This document shows positions 1-12,681 of a stretch of DNA of 64,000 bases, piece after piece. Positions within the stretch are counted from its first letter, which is position 1; every line of letters starts with the position of its first letter. The translations under genes were made by a program, and so were the position numbers. This DNA comes from Craspedostauros australis (taxonomy: Eukaryota > Bacillariophyta > Bacillariophyceae > Mastogloiales > Achnanthaceae): contig JAMXDE010000023.1 of NCBI GenBank assembly GCA_026770025.1, positions 620,001 to 684,000 on the forward strand, written 5' to 3'. Under the pieces are notes generated by a model. It had not been told where the DNA came from. It worked only from the letters and a program-made list of their open reading frames with translations, and did no database searches.

Positions 1-1375
1 TGCGATGGTTGTATTACCGCGTTGTTCTGCTGAGCTGTGACACCTTCCGTCGTTCGGTATGTCCTAACAAGGTTTCTGACACGCCTTCGTGCGCTGGTTT
101 CGTATTGTTTCGGTCTGCTACAGTTCTACTTCCTTTGTTGTGCTTTCTGCGTTCCGCTACGTTCTACTTTGCTTGCTTCTCGGAATGTCCATAGGAGCAG
201 AACAGTGGGGAGGTTGGGTATCGCTGTGGTATTCCCAGTATGGTTGGCCGCATCTGTCTGCGTTTGGTGCATGTTTTGGGAAGTCGTCGCAGTCCAGCCA
301 ACAAACTCTGCATCGCTTGTTGTTGAAGCAACTGCAACAGCTTCGATTCAGCGTCCCCGCCATACCACTCCTGAGCCAAATGCCCCATCTGGGGGGTGGC
401 AGCGAATGACCTTTGGTGCGGCGAATTTGCAGGAGGTTGGCCATTTACGGTGCCAGCACACCACAAAGACTCGCACAAAGAGATCACAGAGAGCGAAAGT
501 ATCGAAGCTTGTGCTACGATTGCCTACATCCTGGTAGACAAGGTACTGCCGTCCTCCGCAGCGGAGGTGTTTGTGTCGAAGCGAACGGCAATGACCCGAC
601 TCGGTTGGGGCGAATGAGGCCTCCCCCAACCGAAAAAAGATGGTAGGGGGATGGCGTTGAATGAACATCGCGAACGCATAATTAGACTCGGGGAGAGTGT
701 CACAGAGAGCTTATTGATACGGAATACTGCGTGGTGCCGACCACCAATACTCCATACGACCCCATTCAGCGAAGTCGTGTAGTATCCTGCGGATTTGAGA
801 TACTGAAACGTGATATTTTTAGAACATGATTTTTCGTGTTGTCCATTAGGGTTAGATAAATCTAGCTAGCTTCTACGACACAAGTACCTGGCCGACTTGT
901 CTTCACCGCGGACGAAAATGATGACGTTTTTGACGGTCGATGTCAGACTGCGATGGTATCCAACTGTTTTGATGGTGAAGTTGTGCCAGGTTCGGTGTCG
1001 TGTTGATTCCTCGCGTTGTTGGTGATTTGGCTCGGTTGGACGTTCCTCGCTTGTGTGTGTTGTGTCAAGCAGCACAGCGTTGGTGGCATCCCTGCGCGTC
1101 GGCTGCAACAGCGACACTTGCGAATGCTACACAACATAACATCATGTAATGGAGCACAGCGACTTATCCTATGGTATGCAAACTATAGTATAATATCATT
1201 TTACACCAAGCTTAGTTTGTTAGTACAAAGTCCTGTGTAGCCTGCTTTGCTCCGCTTGGACATGGGATGCCGAGGTCATCTGCTGAGCTGTTGGCATGGT
1301 GCGGAAAGAGACTGATGGCGGCGGTGTTGTTTACCTTGTTGTTTCTCGTGTTGTGATTCGAGTACGTGCAGGTTC
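1..1375. other. Gene-poor flank, no recognisable gene
   Basis: I see no gene I can support here. Several short overlapping frames exist on both strands between 37 and 670, but none shows a known motif and none is clearly favoured over the others. The stretch is ordinary mixed-composition DNA that abuts the target-site duplication of the old copia element. Confidence 0.4.
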
Positions 1376-1380
1376 ATTGA

Positions 1381-1542
1381 TGACAGCTTTCACTGTGCTT
1401 CTTACCTTTTTACTAATCGTATAAATCCAAAATACTGGTTGGAGATCGTCCTCGGACGACTCACAATAAAACACAAGAGCTCCGACCAGGGCATGCATCA
1501 ATGGGCCAATACGTCTTCTGTAGTTACTTGTGCAGTTTGACA
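1381..1542 (+). repeat. 5' LTR of the old copia element
   Basis: This 162-bp repeat starts TGACAGCTTTCAC and ends GTTTGACA. It matches 6833-6994 at about 87% identity. The internal region begins GGTTGAGAG immediately after it, where a primer-binding site would lie. Confidence 0.9.
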
Positions 1543-3618
1543 GGTTGAGAGTTGTGGTTTACCACCAAGCTTACCACTTACAAACAAACCTTCACCATGG
1601 CAAGAGCAATCAACAACAGAACTGTTGCACCCATCATCAAGGAGCTAGTCCAGCTTGACTACTAGGAGATGACCTTCATCACGTCCACCCTTGGGTGCAT
1701 CGACCAAGCCATCCAGCATCCAGATGGCGCAATTGTGGCTTCCTTGACCTTTGCACCAACCCTCACCTAATCAACATTGGAAACATCCAACACATCTTTG
1801 CATACACCAGATCCAATACAATTGACTCCACCACCAACTGGACTGCCGTTGATGCATACATTGAACAGACAAACTATGTGCCTCCAAAGATCAAGACCCC
1901 TGTTACAAACACAGCGGCTTGCACAAGAACCAAGATGGCCATCAAAGACGCAGCAGTGGTGGAGCCCCCAGTGGCAAACAATGAGATAGCCATGATGTCT
2001 CCATGACATGGAGCCACCCTTGCACAATCACCCTCAACACCAACAGGTTGGTGCTAGGACAAGGTATTCATGCCCAAAACTCTGGCCTTCTCTGGACTGA
2101 ACAAAGCCTGGCATGATTGGAAGATCACATTTGCCAGATCGATGGCAACAATGAGATACACGAAGTATATAGAACCCAAGCAACCAACCAACTACAATTC
2201 ACAGATCAACAACCAATTCTACACCATCCTCAACAGCAAGACCTATGAGGTGACACAGATTTCATTGTGTCATCGCACATTGGCAGTGGTCATGGCACCT
2301 TCCAGGCACTGGTCCGGATGTACAAATTCAAGGAGAACCAGGCAGAGATCGTAGCTGAGCAGGGAGAGCTCCTGGCAAAGCCTATCTACAATGGATCAGA
2401 GCTGTTCAGCAAGTTCGTCAGCGCCTTCTCGAAGTCCATCCGCATGATGGAGGACAATGGAAAGGTCATGAACAATAAGGAGACCACCGCAAAGATCTTT
2501 TACAACATCAATGACAAACAATTCTTGAGTGAGATTTCTTGGCTTCGCGACGTAAATCAGTCATTTGACTGGATCCGCAACAAGTTGATGAGACATGACA
2601 GCTCCATCACCAACTCCAAGATCTAACAGCCCTCACGGCGCAACCGGCACAAACAGCAGAAGAAGGACAGGCAAATCAACCATAAGCGTCGCTACGAGGC
2701 GTCAACGGCGGACCAAAGGCCCTCAGCGATGTTCCAGCTGATGGACAGCGTCTTCTGCCGGCTTCAGACCCACACGCAGGTGCTCGTTGTGGAGTCTGCG
2801 CTTCACTTCCGCAAACACAGCAAGCCAATTGACGAGGACAAGCTCAAGAAACTCAAACTAGCAGAGTACGCAAAGAACCTCCAACTTCCCACCACATGAA
2901 GATCTCACAAGAGAGCCTGGACCAAAGCGTCCCCGGCGTGCGGTGGAAAGGAATATGGACCATGCGACGACAGCTTGTGACAATCAATGACAGACACAAC
3001 TCGCTGCCAGTCAGAGATCATCATACATATCAAGCCCCACAACTGTAGGGGGAGACATGCACAGCTGCAGAGAGAAGATCCAGGTGTGCATGCCTGGAGG
3101 TACTACAAGAGTCGGTGCCAAGCAGAACCAACCCAACCATCAAACACTTTCTTTGCAGGGCAAGAGTAACAAGCAGTAGCCAAGGCTACATCATTTGACT
3201 CAGGGGCAGACAGCGACATCGTACATGAATCCGGATGGGTTGTGACCCGACAACACCAACAGACATTCCATGCTCACGGGGCAACAATGGCCTCACCAAT
3301 CAAGGCATTCCAGATGGTCGACGCGGTGACAGTACATGAATCTCCAACAGACGATGTGATCCTCATCAAGGCAGAATATGTGGCTCTGGATAAGCACCCA
3401 CATCAGACGGAATCATTGTTTAATACACATCACATGCACGTGCCTGGACTGAATGCATACAATTGCCTCATCCAACACCAGGGGCAACAGCGCATTGCAT
3501 CAGGCGACACCAGCATCCCACTGGTCAACCATGGTGGCAGTACCGAACACAACAAGCTGGAGTGCTCCAGCCGCAACGAATGTAAGGCTGAGTCAATACG
3601 GATCCCTTCTTTTCCACA

Positions 3619-6600
3619 GTGCAATCAATTTGGCATTACAAATGCTTCCAACTCTTTGTCCACAGCAAACCAAAATTAATCTGGACGAAGCCGCTCCGAA
3701 GAGAGGCAATGATGCCAGGGACGCTCATGGACTTCATCCTCAATGTTGGCGCACCAGATGCCCTTGTGTCCAACAACTCGCAGGTCCAATCAGGAAAGGC
3801 CTGGAAGGCAATCACATCCAAGCACATGATCAAGCACTACTTCGCTATGCCCATGAACCAGAACCCGAACAGAGTGGAATGCACAATCGGTGACATCAAG
3901 TGGCATGTTTATCAGTTGATATGGGCGGCGTCCACGCCACTTGAATTCTGGTGTTTTGGATTGCAGCATGCCATCGACATGTGGAACTATATGGACAAGG
4001 GCAGCATCCAGTGGAGGACACCGATTGAACTTGTCCATGGCAACACGCCCAACATTTCCATGTTCCAATCCACTTTCTTCCAGCCTGTGTTGTTGTTCGG
4101 GCCAATAACGAAGTTCCCTGAGCATCCATTCAAACCAGGCTATATCCTGGGCATTGTGTGGATTCACAGGGATCCATTCACTTACCATATATGGTCGCCA
4201 CAAGATGAGGATATCAAGTGGGGCACAGTTCTCGTGCGCAACATTGACAAGCCACGTATTCTGGAATACGCAGACACCCTGCGCATTAGCAATGGAGACA
4301 TGCAACGAATTGCGAGGCTTGACCTCATTGACAGAACCACAAACGGCGCTTTGGGTGGCAGGGCACGAACGAAGACTATGCCAACTGAGCTCGCTCGGCA
4401 GGTCCGAGAGGCCATCGATGCGATTGCCGTGCGGTCAGGGGCAGCGGCTCGCATCCCGGAACCTGGCCCAACGAGGGTCAGGAAAATCAAGGTCAACGCA
4501 AACACAGCTTCACTGGAGGACCAATAGTTTGGACAGCCAAATGTTGTGCCTGATGACGAAGACACGAGTGTAAAGGACGCTGCAGATGTGATCTTGGACG
4601 GTGATGACAATGGTGACAACCCAATACCTGACAATGTCTCTGGGTAGCTCAATGATTTGGCGGCAGTACCCATGCTAGATCCTTTGGAGCACCGGACTCA
4701 GGGGCGTCAAAGCACTCTTGCAGAACAACAGCACAACGAGGTGTTCCAAAATCAAATCAATAAGGTCGACAAGAACGAACCTGAAATCACCAGCATTGCA
4801 GGACACAGCTTCCGCGATGGACACCTACACCTCAATGCCAAATAGGGAACAGAGACAAGAACATGGTTCCAATATGACATCATTCGAGCGGACCATCCGG
4901 AGCTGGTGGCGCGGTACATCATCGCAAACAAACCAACTCGGCACGGACGACACAATTGGAAATCGGAACTGATGCTACAATGGACCAATCATGCAATCCG
5001 GGCAATCAAGCAGCGCATCCAGCGTAGCAAACGCACACACCAATTCACGATCGACGGCAATGACAATGTCACTGTACTACAGCGGATTCGACCAGGCAAA
5101 GAAGAAGCCGAAATGGGATTTCTTTGCCACAATATTCCAGCACAGGGGCAAAGTGCTACGAAACATGAAGCATGCACTACAACTCGACCAAGCCAACAAC
5201 AACGACATGTGGAAGGCGGAAGCCAAGAAGGAGATCGATGCACTCATCAACCTTGCCTGCTTCAAGTTTTGTCCATCCACACATCAACCATCAACTGAAT
5301 ACCAGAGCACGAAGCTCAGGCTCATCTTCGTGGTCAAACAAGACCTGCAGTGCAAGGCAAGGCTCATAGCTGGAGGACACCTCATCAAGCTTGCAGACAA
5401 CATACGTATGTCCTCGTCAACAGTCAGCTCCACCAGCGTGCATATCCTCCATGAAATTGCAGATGCGAACAATTTCCAGCTACTCTGCAGCAATAGTGGC
5501 ATCACATTTGTCAACACCTACACCAACAAAAATATATATGCAAGAGCAGGAAAGGAATTCAATCACAGAGAGGGCCAGACAATTGTACTCAAGAAATAAT
5601 TGTATGGACTCTGATCCAGTGCCCAACGATTCCATGCTCACTTTGCCAACACACTATCTTCCATGGGATCCAAGCCATTGCGCCACAACCAAGATGTATG
5701 GACCAGACTCCAAGATGAATCCGGAGATGACTACATCTGCACACATGTCGACGATTTCAAGATCATACCAAAGGACACAAATCAATACATGAAGTCATTC
5801 CAACAGGTCAACACGATCAAGGATATTGGCCCCACCCATATACTATCTCAGGAATGACTATTCCAGAAATGCAAAAGGCAAATGGAGCGCCAGATGCAGC
5901 AAATGCATCTCAAATGCACCAGACAAAGGCAAGTGCCAGCATGGATCACTTCACAGCCAACATGTTCCCATGAGGAACAAGAACCATTTGGAAACGGATG
6001 ACTCCAAACTACTAACACCTGGCAAGCAACAAAAAGTCCAGCAGCTCATTGGCATGCTAAACTGGGCTGTCCAGCTTGGACATTCAACGTCGCATTTGCA
6101 ACTTCCTCACTTTCACACCTCACTGCATCACTACGGAAAGGACATCTTGAACGTGCACTCAAAGTATGGGGCTATCTCAAGCACAAGTCCACGCTGCAAA
6201 CACAGATTGATTCCAGGCCAATGCTATTCAACAACTTCAATGCAACGTCATCAAATCCAGAACTGGTAGCACAGATGAAGGAGGAATATCCCAAGGCCAC
6301 GGAAGACATCGATGACAGATCACCAAAGCCAATCTACCCAGAGCTACCAATGTATGCATTCGTGGATGCAGACCACGTTCACAATCTGGTGACCAGGAGA
6401 TCCAACACAGGCATCATACGATTCCTGGGCAGGACGCCAGTATACTTCTCCAGCAAGCAACAAACATGCGTCACAACATCCACATACGGCGCGGAATTCA
6501 ACGCAATGAGATCGGTGAACGAGGAGACTGTTTCACTCAGATACGCACTCCTATTGCTGGGAGTCCAAGTCAAGTCTTTGGCTATCACATTATGCAACAA

Positions 6601-6778
6601 CAATGCTGTGATCTCGAACAAGACGATCGCAGACAGCCTGCTACAAAAAATCATGTGGCAATATCATTCCACAAAGTGCGCGAGTCTGTGGGAGCCGATA
6701 TACTGGTTCCAGTATACGTTTCATCAGCACAGAACCTTGCAGATATGCTCACAAAGGCATTGGCACGGCCAATACTGA
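3619..6778 (+). pseudogene. pol remnants of the old copia element
   Basis: Parts that can be recognised are an integrase segment (about 3619-4527, with the integrase C-terminal region and a WDYC-like copia stretch), a reverse transcriptase segment (about 4990-5600, with a KARLIAGGH-type motif shared with the young copia element in this window) and an RNase H segment (about 6221-6778, with the CoDi-style FVDADH motif). Earlier frames between about 1695 and 3680 fit gag and protease-region debris. The coding region is broken many times and is treated as a fossil. Confidence 0.85.
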
Positions 6779-6832
6779 CCACTTTTGTCACAGCTCTGTT
6801 CTACAGGGGGTCATCCTCAAGATCAAGGGGTA

Positions 6833-6994
6833 TGACAGCTTTCACTGTACATCTTACCTTTTTACTATTCGAATTATTCGAAAATACTGGTCAGAGATCG
6901 TCCTCGAACGACTCACAATACAACAACAAGAGCTCTGACCAGGGCGCGCAACAACGGCCAATACGTCTTCAGTAGTTACGTGTGCAGTTTGATA
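6833..6994 (+). repeat. 3' LTR of the old copia element
   Basis: This 162-bp partner of 1381-1542 starts TGACAGCTTTCAC and ends GTTTGATA. The target duplication ATTGA follows at 6995-6999. Confidence 0.9.
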
Positions 6995-6999
6995 ATTGA

Positions 7000-9358
7000 T
7001 ACCGAAATGCAAAGCTGAGAGGAGAGCAGATGAACAACGGCCAGAAGCCAGCAATGGCTTTTGGCGACGACTAGCAGAGAGGAGGTCCAAACACACAGGC
7101 AGGGAATAGGCCTGAATCAAGGACGAAGCTGTACCATAGAGTAGACATATGGAGGGAAGGCAGTGTGTGCTGATTGGGAAGAGGACGATGTTCAACGTCC
7201 CAGTGCATGAACAGCGGCAGAACCGAGAACAAGGCAGTATGAAAGTCAAGCTGGGGGTCAAGATCTGGATTACCCACCAACCCAAAACTCTAGATTTCGA
7301 CCACTGATCCACGGTCCAGACGAAGTAGCAGCCTCATCATGCCTACCGCTACCACGCAATCCTCAACAATTCATCGAAACCGACCACCTCACCCACGCGA
7401 AATGTGGGAGTGTCGATAATAGACACGACTGGACAGCAAGCCGAAGCACGAATGGCGATTCCGAACCGCATTTGTCCCTCGACGTCTGCATGCTTGGCGT
7501 TTTTAGACGTAGACTAGTGCGAAAAATATAAACTTTTTAACTACGGGGCCCAGGAGCTTGTTACTTCACACATATACTCTCTACAACATAATAGGATGAT
7601 CTAAGTGCTTATCTCAAAAATCCGCAAATGACTACATGAGAACCCTGAACGGGGTCATACAGTGTGCGGTGGAGGTGAATAAGTCTTCGGCTGAGCACCG
7701 AAAATCAGGCGATGTCGGCGAGGACGTGCGCACAGAGCTGCGAATCTTCGGGGTACAAAGAGTGACGCAATGCAGTGTGTCATGCAGCACGTTTCGCTTT
7801 ACTGTGCAAGCGACTGTCTTTTCGCCACACAATACAGCTGCTACGTTGTCGTGTTTTTGTGGTGTTGTGCTTATAGAGGTACAAACGCGGAACGTCGGAT
7901 GCGGAATGCGACAGTGCGGAGCGTGTTGGTTTTCCATCGCCTTCCTTCTCCGGTCCTCTCTACGTCACAAATCCCCACCCTCCGAGCAGCGATGGAGATG
8001 ACGACGTTCCGTGATCACACGAGCACATGCTGCGCTTCATGCAGGCTTGGCTGCAGAGACGCACGAAATCAGAACTGCCGATGGGGGATTGCCGCTCAGA
8101 GACGCACAACGACGCGATGCAAAGCGGTGTGGCGCGACGTGAGCAACAGCACTGTTTTGCCACAGGAATCAGGATACCACTAGAGCAGGAGACTCGCTCA
8201 TACTCACATTTTGTGAGAATGCGTGCACTCATCGCCGCGGGAGCGACCGTAGCTCTCCCTACTCGATCACAAAGGGCCCGGTCGAATGAACAAGGACGGA
8301 CCTTGCGACATCACAGAGTCACCAAAATGGGGCAACTCTCTAAAGAAGATGGGTTGGGGACCTGCGCCATGCATGAACACTCGGAAACGCTCTTGCCGAT
8401 CACACGAACAGGACACGCCGGGCAAGACTGTATGGTAGAATAGGTACGTGTGGCGCTGCTGTGGCTCTTTCGTCACTGTTAATTTGAGGAATTATTTGTG
8501 GTCACGACACAGTTTACGACTCGGAACGTATGAGGAGGGAGCAATCCATCATATAATAGCTCGTAAATGAGCGGAAGGGATTGTCTCGGTACGCGTGCAT
8601 GCGTTCATTCCTGCACGACCCCTCCAAGGAGAACGTGCGCTCACGACACTGCAACGATGCCTCAGTTTGAGCGTGGCACAGCATCAGTTGGGGTCCATCA
8701 ACATCAGTGTCTGGATCTTCCCGTATCGCCGCTCTCGTCAAGGTATAGATCAACATCCGATCTCATGTGATCTCCGAGTCGTTTGGCTCTGGAGGTGGCG
8801 AAAGATGATGGAGTACGGCGAGCAGGAACCGAACAGTCGCGTAAGAATTCGCTTGGATCGGAAGACGCCATTCTGAAACCAACCGTTTGTGCGGAACAAG
8901 GCTCCAACAATGGCGAATCCCTTCCAAAAACATTTATCCGTCGCAGAACCGCATTCAAGCGGTTCAACAACAGAGCTGTCTGTCCAAGTTCGACGTCCAC
9001 CAAGCCAGAAGCTTTGGACGAATGCTTGTGACGTACGAACTCATCCAAAAACCTGCCATTTCAGTCTTGTGGCTTATACCATACCGACGGCCATCGTCGA
9101 CAGGCCGACCACTGTCGCGGAAGCAGGATGCAAGTCGATGCCTTCTTCCCGACTCATTCCTGTATGAAGATTGACACGATGGACCATCTCGTCTGTGGCT
9201 GGGTTAGCCAAGCAGTGTTGATTTTGCATGCCACATCGTTTGCACAAAAACTTCAAGATGTTCGCTCACGATGAAGTCACACGATGAAGTTGCACGATGC
9301 GATGCAAAGGCATGCCATCCACTGCTCCCACAACATCATCCTCATGGACATCCGTGCC
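7000..9358. other. Intergenic, no recognisable gene
   Basis: Open frames up to about 140 codons occur on both strands (for example 7636-8001 and 8027-8443 on the plus strand). They overlap each other in antisense, show no domain or motif I know and have biased, low-information composition. I could not choose a real gene among them. Confidence 0.35.
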
Positions 9359-9925
9359 CTATTTGGAAGCGCTGGCAGGGTTGGGACCAAGTGCGGGGAT
9401 GCAATTGGACAACGCATCGGCATCATTCGTAAAGGAGACGGAGCGCTTGATCTTTCCCGTGGCGACATCCACCTCCAACGTGGAGTAGCCCGTCCACACG
9501 GCCTCGCAACCATCCGGCGTGCTGATGTAATGGCTCCAGTGAACGAGGCAATCGTGACGACAGACGGGCCCCATGAGGTTGGTCATCTCGAACATGGAGA
9601 GCTTGACGTTGTGCTGGAAGGGACCGAGGATGTCGTCAAAGGAACCCTCCTTGCAATGGTTCTGATCGTCGATCGGGTCATTGCTCTGGATGCAGACCAT
9701 CAACGTGGCATCCTTGGCGAAGACGGAACGAAATCCTTTCCAGTCCTTGGGCATGTCGTTGTAGCCATTGCGGACCTTGTCGTGTAGGGTCACGCTAGCG
9801 CCGTCGTCTGCAGTTGCCTTGGCGTTGGCCGCCGTCGCAATGGTAGATGTTTGCAGCAGCGCCAGCAATAGTACCAGGAGAGATACCAGAGACGTGGAGG
9901 GAACGGATGGTAATGACTTGTCCAT
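9359..9925 (-). CDS. Small secreted SnoaL/NTF2-like protein
   Basis: A single 188-residue frame ends in TAG. Residues 1-33 form a clear signal peptide: a charged start, a Leu-rich core (LVSLLVLLLALL) and small residues before AANAKA. The mature part, about 150 residues, has the size and alternating helix/strand feel of the NTF2/SnoaL fold, with WKGFRSVFAKDATLMV near residues 62-77 and HWSHYISTPDGCEAVWTGYSTLEVD near 128-152. Cysteines at several positions suggest disulfides in a secreted or lumenal protein. SnoaL-like secreted proteins are common in diatoms and mostly have no assigned function. I infer the fold only; no catalytic residues can be assigned. The gene stands alone, its start lying in a promoter region shared with nothing obvious. 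Confidence 0.75.
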   Translation of the reverse strand: MDKSLPSVPSTSLVSLLVLLLALLQTSTIATAANAKATADDGASVTLHDKVRNGYNDMPKDWKGFRSVFAKDATLMVCIQSNDPIDDQNHCKEGSFDDILGPFQHNVKLSMFEMTNLMGPVCRHDCLVHWSHYISTPDGCEAVWTGYSTLEVDVATGKIKRSVSFTNDADALSNCIPALGPNPASASK

Positions 9926-11287
9926 GGTGTATGGTACAATAGAATAGAACAGAATGGTGCTGCGTCGTGTGATCGTTGCGAAAGTTGTTACTGATAGTTG
10001 TTGCTATGACTTGGAAGTGTTGAGGATAGAGAAGTGCTTACTCGGAGTACAGGATGTTCGAGTTACGCGTATGCAATGCTCTGATGATGAATGGTGCTGG
10101 GCAGTGATGTTATTGTCGATGCAAGCGCCGTTGCCAATGCAAGTGCTGTTGTTGGTGTTGATGCTGATTGCGCTGATGATTGCGGTTTTTGTGCAGCCGG
10201 ATCAACCAGTCCGCTGTCATGACTGGTGACACTTGGTGGAGTTGACGTCAACGTGGAAACAGAAGCCATCGCGGCGCTGCCACGAAGCCAGCTGGCGACG
10301 AGCGCAGGTCACGCAAGATCTTAGGCCAATCCACGATTCGACCGTTACCGTGTTGAAAATTCAAATCGATCACGTGTCACTTTGAAAGCTTGGAGAAGCA
10401 CAATCACCTTATTGTGTATTCGTGTGATGACAAACCAAATATTGGGTATCGAATTTTGTCGCGTGGCGATCACGTGGTTCGTGTTTGCGATCTTGCATGA
10501 GTTCTCTTTCGAAGTGGATCAGAATCAGAACCAGAACCAGAACGCTTCGTGCACGCGCTTGGCGCAAGCCAACTTGTGCCGCCACACACTCCACTCGACA
10601 CATCGCGTGAAATTTCCACGAGTTGGTTTGATGGTGCCAACGATAATCATCTTTGCGACCTTGTGCACAACCCATGGCCGTCGCAAGTCTCAATGCACAT
10701 CATGCGAATACATCACGCACCGCAGTCAACCAAAGCAGGCACAGAGGCTGCCGAAATTGTGCCCGCCACGCGGTTCCGGTGTGTCCGTATCCAAAAGTCA
10801 ACTTGTGGCACGATCAACGTCTGGTTTTCTCCTCTTCAACTTCGGTTCTCACTCCACAAAACTTCGAGAAAGCGTGCTCACCACGGATGCACAAAACGTA
10901 CAAGCACGCAACACTGTCACATCAACTGCACACCAGCGCGTACTAATAATCTGACCACGGATTCGACAGAGAACATTGAAGGAAGAGATCAACGTTGACG
11001 CGAAAGCGGAGAGGACCAACATAGCACCACCTGAGAGCGCCACCACGAGCATACCTCTCTGAGCGAACTTTGCATTATCGCCCTCCACCATCATCCACCA
11101 CCCTTCCATCCTGTGGCCATTATCGACATCATCGACATCGTCAACAGCAGCAGCAACTTCATCGTTGCATAAAATCGACGCATCGATGTTCTTCATTCCT
11201 GATTTCCACCGAGCGTACCCAACCTGGCCATTCATATCAGCACACACAGTAGCGGCAGTACCAACACTAGAAACCATACCTCCCAAG
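9926..11287. other. Intergenic region between the SnoaL-like and MYB genes
   Basis: This holds the upstream regions of two divergently transcribed genes. A short CAGAAC/CAGAAT repeat lies near 10519-10545. Open frames at 10063-10269 (-) and 10382-10954 (+) have no recognisable motifs. An in-frame ATG at 11165 could extend the MYB protein upstream by 41 residues. Confidence 0.4.
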
Positions 11288-12346
11288 ATGGACGAGGCTC
11301 TCCTTCTGCGCGACGAGACCACGATAGGTGCAATCGCATCATTGGAATCCATGCTGCAGCTCAAGCAGTCCCACCAACCTCCTCAGCCCGCGCATGCGCC
11401 TTTGCAGCTGCAGGCACAGGCCTCCTTCGTGGTCTTTGCACCCAACACCGTGCTCAACGCTGCCGCTGCCGCCCGCGCGGTATCTCCACCAACCACAGAC
11501 ACGGAGTCAGTCAACAGTTCTCTCTCCCATTCCCACTCTTCCGCGTCCCTCTCCACCCATGCTGCCGTCACCGCTGGAATCTCAGTCACGAGCCCAACGA
11601 AGGCAAAGATCGCCACCACAACTACGGACGTCCGGGCAGCCTCCTTGGGTGGCAGAGACGCGGAACTGGTGCTCGGACTCAAGCGCGTCGCGACCGGCAT
11701 CGTTGCGAGGAAGGTGGTGAAGCGACGCCGTCGCCGCCGCCGACGCAAGCGTAAGATCGAGAGAAAGGTCGGTCAGAAGTTCGGCCGCTGGACGGATGAG
11801 GAGCACGAGCTCTTCCTCGAGGGTTTGGAGGAGTGCGGCAGAGATTGGCGTCAGGTCAGCTTCCGCATCCCCACAAGAACATCGACGCAGATTCGCTCGC
11901 ATGCACAGAAGTACTTCGCCAAGATCGAGGTCAAGTACGACCAGTGCCTCATGTCGCATCAGCAGTTCTACGGTGACAAGACCGGCGACGACCATGCCGA
12001 CGACAACGATGACCATGGCAGTCGCGACAATGACGACGGCAAGTCCGACAACATGCACGAAAGCGAACTTAGCGACCCCAACGCGGACGCTTCTCCCAAG
12101 CAGTCACAGGCATTCCACCGAACCATCAACTGCTTTCCGCCATCCCTCAAGGCCAGGATCGATCGCATCCAAGAGAACCCCAAGGCAATCGAAGGCGAAG
12201 TGGCCAGCACCATGGTCGCCCTTCAGAAGAAGTACATTGAGCTCAAGGAGCAATTCATCGCTCAGCGACGGAAGGAACTCGGCCTCTCACCGCAGGTATC
12301 GGGAATTGAGCAAATGGGGACCGCTCAACATGCAATCGCCATCTAA
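11288..12346 (+). CDS. SHAQKYF-type single-repeat MYB transcription factor
   Basis: The protein has about 352 residues from the ATG at 11288, which sits in a good context (CCAAGATGG). An in-frame ATG at 11165 would add 41 residues. A very basic stretch (KRRRRRRRRKRK) precedes one MYB/SANT repeat starting RWTDEEHELFLEGLEE and ending with the signature RSHAQKYF at about 11889-11912. This places it in the 1R-MYB, CCA1/RVE/MYBS-like class, which binds DNA through the third helix containing SHAQKYF. An acidic, Asp-rich patch (DDHADDNDDHG) follows, then a helical C-terminal segment with LQKKYIELKEQFIAQRRKEL that may form a coiled coil. In plants this class works in clock and sugar responses; in diatoms the family is expanded and targets are unknown. 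It is a probable nuclear regulator. Confidence 0.88.
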   Translation: MDEALLLRDETTIGAIASLESMLQLKQSHQPPQPAHAPLQLQAQASFVVFAPNTVLNAAAAARAVSPPTTDTESVNSSLSHSHSSASLSTHAAVTAGISVTSPTKAKIATTTTDVRAASLGGRDAELVLGLKRVATGIVARKVVKRRRRRRRRKRKIERKVGQKFGRWTDEEHELFLEGLEECGRDWRQVSFRIPTRTSTQIRSHAQKYFAKIEVKYDQCLMSHQQFYGDKTGDDHADDNDDHGSRDNDDGKSDNMHESELSDPNADASPKQSQAFHRTINCFPPSLKARIDRIQENPKAIEGEVASTMVALQKKYIELKEQFIAQRRKELGLSPQVSGIEQMGTAQHAIAI

Positions 12347-12681
12347 GGGAGACTGGCGCAATACCACACGTACCCTACACCACGAGATACTGCAATTGTT
12401 CAAACCGGGATTCTCACGCATTTATACAATATTCATACTCGTACCTTACATCGTATCAATACACAATAACAATAGCAATACTCATCAACAATACCTATGA
12501 CCGCCATCCAATCAGCATGGTTGCAACTGGACCAGTACATTAAAGAGAAAACAAGAGTAGAGTGGAGTCGAGCACAGCAGAGTCGAGTTGTACACTCCCG
12601 ATACTGTTCGATTCCAGTCCCATTCGGGAATCATTCTAATCATTCTCCAACTATTCTATTTCAAGATCTCCTCCATTTTAC
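12347..12681. other. Convergent 3' ends of the MYB and metallophosphoesterase genes
   Basis: This 335-bp stretch lies between two genes that end towards each other. It has AT-rich runs such as ACAATAACAATAGCAATAC and looks like 3' untranslated sequence. I see no gene in it. Confidence 0.5.

Larger units (their letters stand above)
1376..6999 (+). mobile_element. Old, broken Ty1/copia (CoDi-like) LTR retrotransposon
   Basis: Two 162-bp direct repeats (1381-1542 and 6833-6994) begin TGACAG and end in CA/TA. They are flanked by the same 5-bp target duplication ATTGA (1376-1380 and 6995-6999). Between them, in copia order, lie remnants of gag, protease region, integrase, reverse transcriptase and RNase H. 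By eye the two LTRs differ at roughly 21 of 163 aligned positions (about 13%), which points to an old insertion. The internal region is clearly broken, with coding remnants scattered over all three forward frames and probably ten or more breaks. A purine-rich tract precedes the 3' LTR. It is a fossil and not expected to be active. Confidence 0.9.

Noticed and set aside
846-860. Telomere-like TTAGGGTTAG
   Set aside because: Only one and a half units are present, which is expected by chance.
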